Assembly (NCBI GenBank): GCA_012861695.1
Contig: JAAOOA010000121.1
Span: 124,001 to 188,000, forward strand
Length of the DNA: 64,000 nt
Source of the DNA: Trematomus loennbergii
Lineage: Eukaryota > Chordata > Actinopteri > Perciformes > Nototheniidae
Reading direction: 5' to 3'
Under the pieces are notes generated by a model. It had not been told where the DNA came from. It ran no database searches and worked only from the letters and a program-made list of their open reading frames with translations. The translations under genes and the position numbers were made by a program. Within the stretch, counting starts at the first letter, position 1. Each line of letters begins with the position of its first letter. This document shows, piece after piece, positions 59,911 through 64,000 of the stretch.

Positions 59911-61357
59911 AATAACTGCTTTCACAAAAGTAATCCTCGTGCGCTGTGCTGAGCTTAATGCGAGCAAATACAATGGCGCCTTCAAAAAATTCTAGAGATT
60001 CACGGGCGTGTTTGCATTCCGCACAGCCAATCAGACGTATGAACTATTTTCTCCCACGACAGTCCCTGCTCTCTAGCAGGGACTGAAAAGCGGGTCAGAT
60101 GAACTAATTTGAACTACTTTAGTTCCTGGGGCTTTTTGGTGTGAACGCAAATATATCGTAGTTCTGATGAACTATTGTGGGAAAAGTACTCCGGTGTGAA
60201 CGCGCCTATAGTTATAGGCTAATAGTCAGATTGCTCTGAAGATGGGAGGTGATATTCTATTCATTTTCACGTTCACACAGTCGGTGATTTTGGCCGGCCG
60301 TCTTTCCTGCAACGGCAGTTTAAACTGTATTTCCTCCGCACACTGAGCTCTGATTGGTCAGCAGGCGGTGCTTTCACTGAGTTGATCTCTTATCCTGGAA
60401 CCTATCCTGCTCCGGAGCAGGGGGGTATACTACGAATCTAGTTCAACATATCCTGGATATGTTTTGAGTTATCCGGTTGACTAAATCAAAAAAGAAAACG
60501 CTCTCGCTAAACGGTCCTACGACGCTGGCTATCAACTCGATCGCTCAAGCCAGCCGTGTCCTATCTAGTTAGGTGCGCGTTCACATAAAAGGGGTGGTAT
60601 TTGGAGCATTCGACCAATCACAAACATGGACAAGCCGTGTACTGACAGCGCAGCGCGTCATATATTTCCTGAATGAAAGTCAACTAATATTAGACAAATA
60701 TGAAGACGTTAAACTTTAAACATCCATGACTTAAACACTTTATCCAGGATAAAAGCCACATAGTTGCAGCTGCAAGGTGAATAGGCTACAGCTGGTAAAA
60801 GAAAAAGTGTTTGAATGCGTACATCACAGGTTTATGATATCACTGCTGCCCCGTCTAAGACACGAGTGATCTGACTTTAATTACATTTGACTCGAGTGTT
60901 TCATCAACTTAATGTGTTGCTTAAAATAATACTTCTGCATACAGTATGTGAGACTGTGAGTGTTGCACGCCAGATACGGCTCAAGAAGCTGACTCAGATA
61001 AGGAAATATATGATACATTATGATGTGATATCATGTGATGAATGATAATGGGACACATCGCCGTCTGCACTCACAGTGCCGCGGACTGTAGGCTACGTAA
61101 TGTTACTTTGATCCGGTTACTTATGTTGTGGCAGATATTTAAGTTAGCTTTCTTAACGCTAATGTTATAATAGTCAGATTGCTCTGAAGATGGGAGCTGA
61201 TATTCTATTCATTTTCACGCTCACCAGTCGGTGATTTTGGCCGGCCGTCTTCCTGCAACGGCAGTTTAAACTGTATTTCCTTTCTCCTGTCATATGAATT
61301 GATCGCTTTAAACTCCGCACATGAGCTCTGAATGGTCAGCAGGCCATGACTTAAACA

Positions 61358-61879
61358 CAGTGGCGAGCCGTGAGCTTTATACCTAGGCCCTCTGACCCCC
61401 ACCAATTCCCTCGAAAAAAGAAAAAAAAATAGTTATTACGTCACAGCGTATACTTCAGCGGAATATCAAACAACGGCCCAGGGTGCAAAACGCATCAATG
61501 ACAGCGACCCTCTACCACACAAAACAACACCTGTGAACCCAATTTGTGTTCTTTGACATTGAAAATGATATTGCATTGTGTTTGTTACTTTCGTTGCAGT
61601 TGTATGTCATAAGTGTAATTTGGCATGCTTTTATTTTGAAGGCGAGTTCACGCTGTTGACAGGAAGTTGTTGTTGCTATGGAAACAAGAAAAGTTTCACA
61701 GTTATTTTAAATACAATTAAATCAAGTTTTTTTTCGGTAAAACTAATGAAAATATAACAAAAATAATATTAAAAAATATATATTTAAAAAAAATATATTT
61801 TTAAATGTTTTTAATATTATTTTTTAGAATATCTTAGGCCCTCACAGAGGGCCTAGAGGGCCCTGACGGCTCGCCACTG
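61358..61879. mobile_element. hAT-type MITE with TSD cttaaaca
   Basis: Ends CAGTGGCGAGCCGT..ACGGCTCGCCACTG, with gagggcctag repeats inside. Flanked by cttaaaca at 61350-61357 and 61880-61887. 522 bases, no coding frame. Confidence 0.93.
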
Positions 61880-64000
61880 CTTAAACACTTTATCCAGGAT
61901 AAAAGCCACATAGTTGCAGCTGCAAGGTGAATACTGCTGGTAAAAGAAAATGTTTGAATACGTTCATTAACAGTTTTATGATATCACTGCTGCCCCGACA
62001 CGAGTGGATCTGACTTTAATTACATTTGACTCGAGTGTTTCGTCAACTTCTACTTATGTGACACTGTGAGTGTTGCACGCCAGATACGGCTCAAGAAGCT
62101 GACTCAGATAAGGAAATATATGATACATTATGATGTGATATCATGTGATATGAATGATAATGGGACACATCGCCGTCTGCACTCACATCGCCGTCTGCAC
62201 TCACAGTGCCGCGGACTCTACGTAATGTTACTTTGATCCGGTCAGATTGCTCTGAAGATGGGAGGTGATATTCTATTGATTTTCACGTTCACACAGTCGG
62301 TGATTTTGGCTGGCCGTCTTTCCTGCAACGGCAGTTTAAACTGTATTTCCTTTCTCCTGTCATATGAATTGATCGCTTTAAACTCCGCACACTGAGCTCT
62401 GATTGGTCAGCAGGCAGTGCTTTTATCCTGGAACCTATCCTGCTCCGGAGGCTAGCTGTTCAGATAAGTTATCTAGCCCGCTAAAAAGTGAACCAGCTTC
62501 GTAGGACCGGAAACCCCTGAAGTTAGCTTGCTAAACGAAAATCCTGATTCGTAGTATAGGCCCCAGGTTTGCCGTTCAGCATAAGTTACCATGGAGATCT
62601 AGCCTGCTAAAAAGAGAACCAGCGTCGTAGACCGGAAAGCCCGAGTTTTCCCTGAAGTTAGCCGGCTAAGCGAAAAACCTGTACTACGAAGCCGGATTTT
62701 CTTAACCTGGATATGTTTGAGTTAGCCGGTTGGCCCAATCCAAACATACGCGCTCTGGCTAAACTGTACTACGACGCTGGTTATCAGTGGATCGCTCAAG
62801 CCAGCCGTGTCCTATCTAGTTAGGTGCGCGTTCACATGAAAGGGGTGATATTTGGAGCATTCGACCAATCACAAACACGGACAAGCGTACTGACAGCGCA
62901 GCGTCATACTTCCTGAATGAAAAGTGAACTTTAATATTAGTCAAATATGAAGAAGTTAAACTTTAAACATCCATGACTTAAACACTTTATCCAGGATAAA
63001 AGCCACATAGCTGCACCTGCAAGGTGAATACAGCTGGTAAAAGAAAAGTGTTTGAATGCGTACATTAACAGGTTTATGAAATCACTGCCCCGTTAAGACA
63101 CGAGTGGATCTGACTTTAATTAGGAGAATTTGACTCGAGTGTTTCGTCAACTTAATGTGTTGCTTAAAATAATACTTCTGCATACAGTATGTGACACTGT
63201 GAGTGTTGCACGGCCAGATACGGCTCAAGAAGCTGACTCAGATAAGGAGATATATGATACATTATGATGTGATATGATATGAATGATAATGGCACACATC
63301 TACATCTGCACTCACAGTGCCGTGGACTGTACTTAATGTTACTCTGATCCGGTTACTTATTTGTGGCAGATATTTAAGTAAGCTTTCTTAACGCTAATGT
63401 TATAATAGTCAGATTGCTCTGAAGATGGGAGGGATATTCTATTAATTTTCACGTTCACACAGTCAGTTGATTTTGGCCGGCCGTCTTTCCTGCAACGGCA
63501 GTTTTTCTGTATCCTCTATCCTGTAATATGACTTGATAGCTTTAAACTCTGCACACTGAGCTCTGATTGGTCAGCAGGCGGTGCTTTCACTGAGTTGATC
63601 TCTTAGCCTGCCACCTAACCTGCTCCGGAGCAGGTTTGCCGCTCAGCATAAGTTACCATGGAAATCTAGCCTGCTAAAAAGAGAACCAGCGTCGTAGGAC
63701 CGGAAAGCCCGAGATTTCCCTGAAGTCAGCCGGCTAAGCGAAATCCAGCTTCGTAGTACAGGCCTCAGGCCTCTGATGTTATTTGCATAACGTTATTATT
63801 ATTATTATTATTTGTATTATCATTACATTTTTATATTGTTAATTTGTTCCACCAGTTAAGGTCTGCGTCATTCTTTTATTGAGCTTAGGTGATATTGGTC
63901 ATACCAATAAAGCTTATTTTAATTGAATTAGTATTTGAATTTTGAATCTGTAGTGAGCCTGACCTGAGTGCCTCCATCTCCCCCAGGACTCCTGTTTGTT

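Larger units (their letters stand above)
57080..60208. mobile_element. Harbinger-like DNA transposon, nested in a repeat unit
   Basis: Ends of about 45 bases (taggcgcgttcacacc, then gtacttttcccacaatagtt) are near-perfect inverted repeats. It interrupts a repeat unit whose uninterrupted form (cttaacgctaatgttataat, then agtcagattg) is seen at 61155 and 63390. It carries a decayed Myb/SANT-like gene but I saw no transposase, so it is probably non-autonomous. The target duplication was not clear, so PIF/Harbinger versus ISL2EU is open. Confidence 0.75.
56330..63765. repeat. Cluster of about 1-kb TIR-type repeat units
   Basis: At least four units share the ends cctgtactacgaagctgg and cttcgtagtacagg and the same interior (for example gagcattcgaccaatcacaa, gtgagtgttgcac, cagattgctctgaagatggg). 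Unit 1 is 56330-57079 plus 60209-60425, split by a transposon. Unit 2 is about 60426-61350. Unit 3 is about 61880-62570, and unit 4 is 62686-63762. Partial ends are interleaved at 62465-62685. Another copy, inverted, is at 1-873. No coding sequence was recognised. Confidence 0.8.

Noticed and set aside
63988..64000. Possible exon start after catctcccccag at the right edge
   Set aside because: A good acceptor-like tract, but only 13 bases follow in the window, so nothing can be supported.

Overview
The window looks like a teleost fish chromosome. It has vertebrate multi-exon genes on the minus strand with GT-AG introns, a fish-type TRIM E3 ligase, fish-type L2 and other LINEs, many MITEs with recognisable target-site duplications, and long minisatellites. 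No bacterial-style operons, rRNA, tRNA genes or CRISPR are visible. Most of the sequence is intron, repeat or transposon.

Left part (1-30 kb, genes on the minus strand). A paralemmin-family gene, best matched to palmdelphin (palmd), has coding exons between 2685 and 1383, continues off the left edge, and has a probable CpG-rich promoter and first exon near 9.8-9.95 kb. Its first intron holds an L2 LINE broken by two DNA transposons. Upstream lies a phospholipid-phosphatase-related gene, best matched to plppr5, rebuilt here as six coding exons from 29941 down to the stop at 13273 (about 311 codons). Its splice phases agree throughout if one base is missing from a G run in exon 1. PLPPR5, PLPPR4 and PALMD are neighbours in human 1p21, so the pair looks like a conserved block. 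The intron between plppr5 exons 4 and 5 contains two copies of one dead LINE embedded in a 33-bp minisatellite, plus two hAT elements with clear 8-bp target duplications.

Middle part (30.8-53.4 kb). A large inverted repeat (arms about 30851-36315 and 46672-53357) brackets a spacer of about 10.4 kb. The spacer carries a TRIM gene (RING, B-boxes, coiled coil, PRY-SPRY) with five single-base frame breaks and a 57-bp minisatellite of about 48 units. Each arm ends in an L2 LINE in which stretches of the LINE's own coding sequence have become minisatellites. Two unassigned exon-like segments lie just inside the right arm.

Right part (53.4-64 kb). This is mostly a cluster of about 1-kb repeat units, one of which is split by a 3.1-kb Harbinger-like element with a decayed Myb/SANT-like gene. 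An inverted copy of the same unit forms the first 873 bases of the window. A weak two-exon coding candidate sits at 54.7-55.3 kb.

All frame breaks in the host genes can be explained by one missing base each. A consensus (assembly) error is therefore a serious alternative to pseudogenisation.
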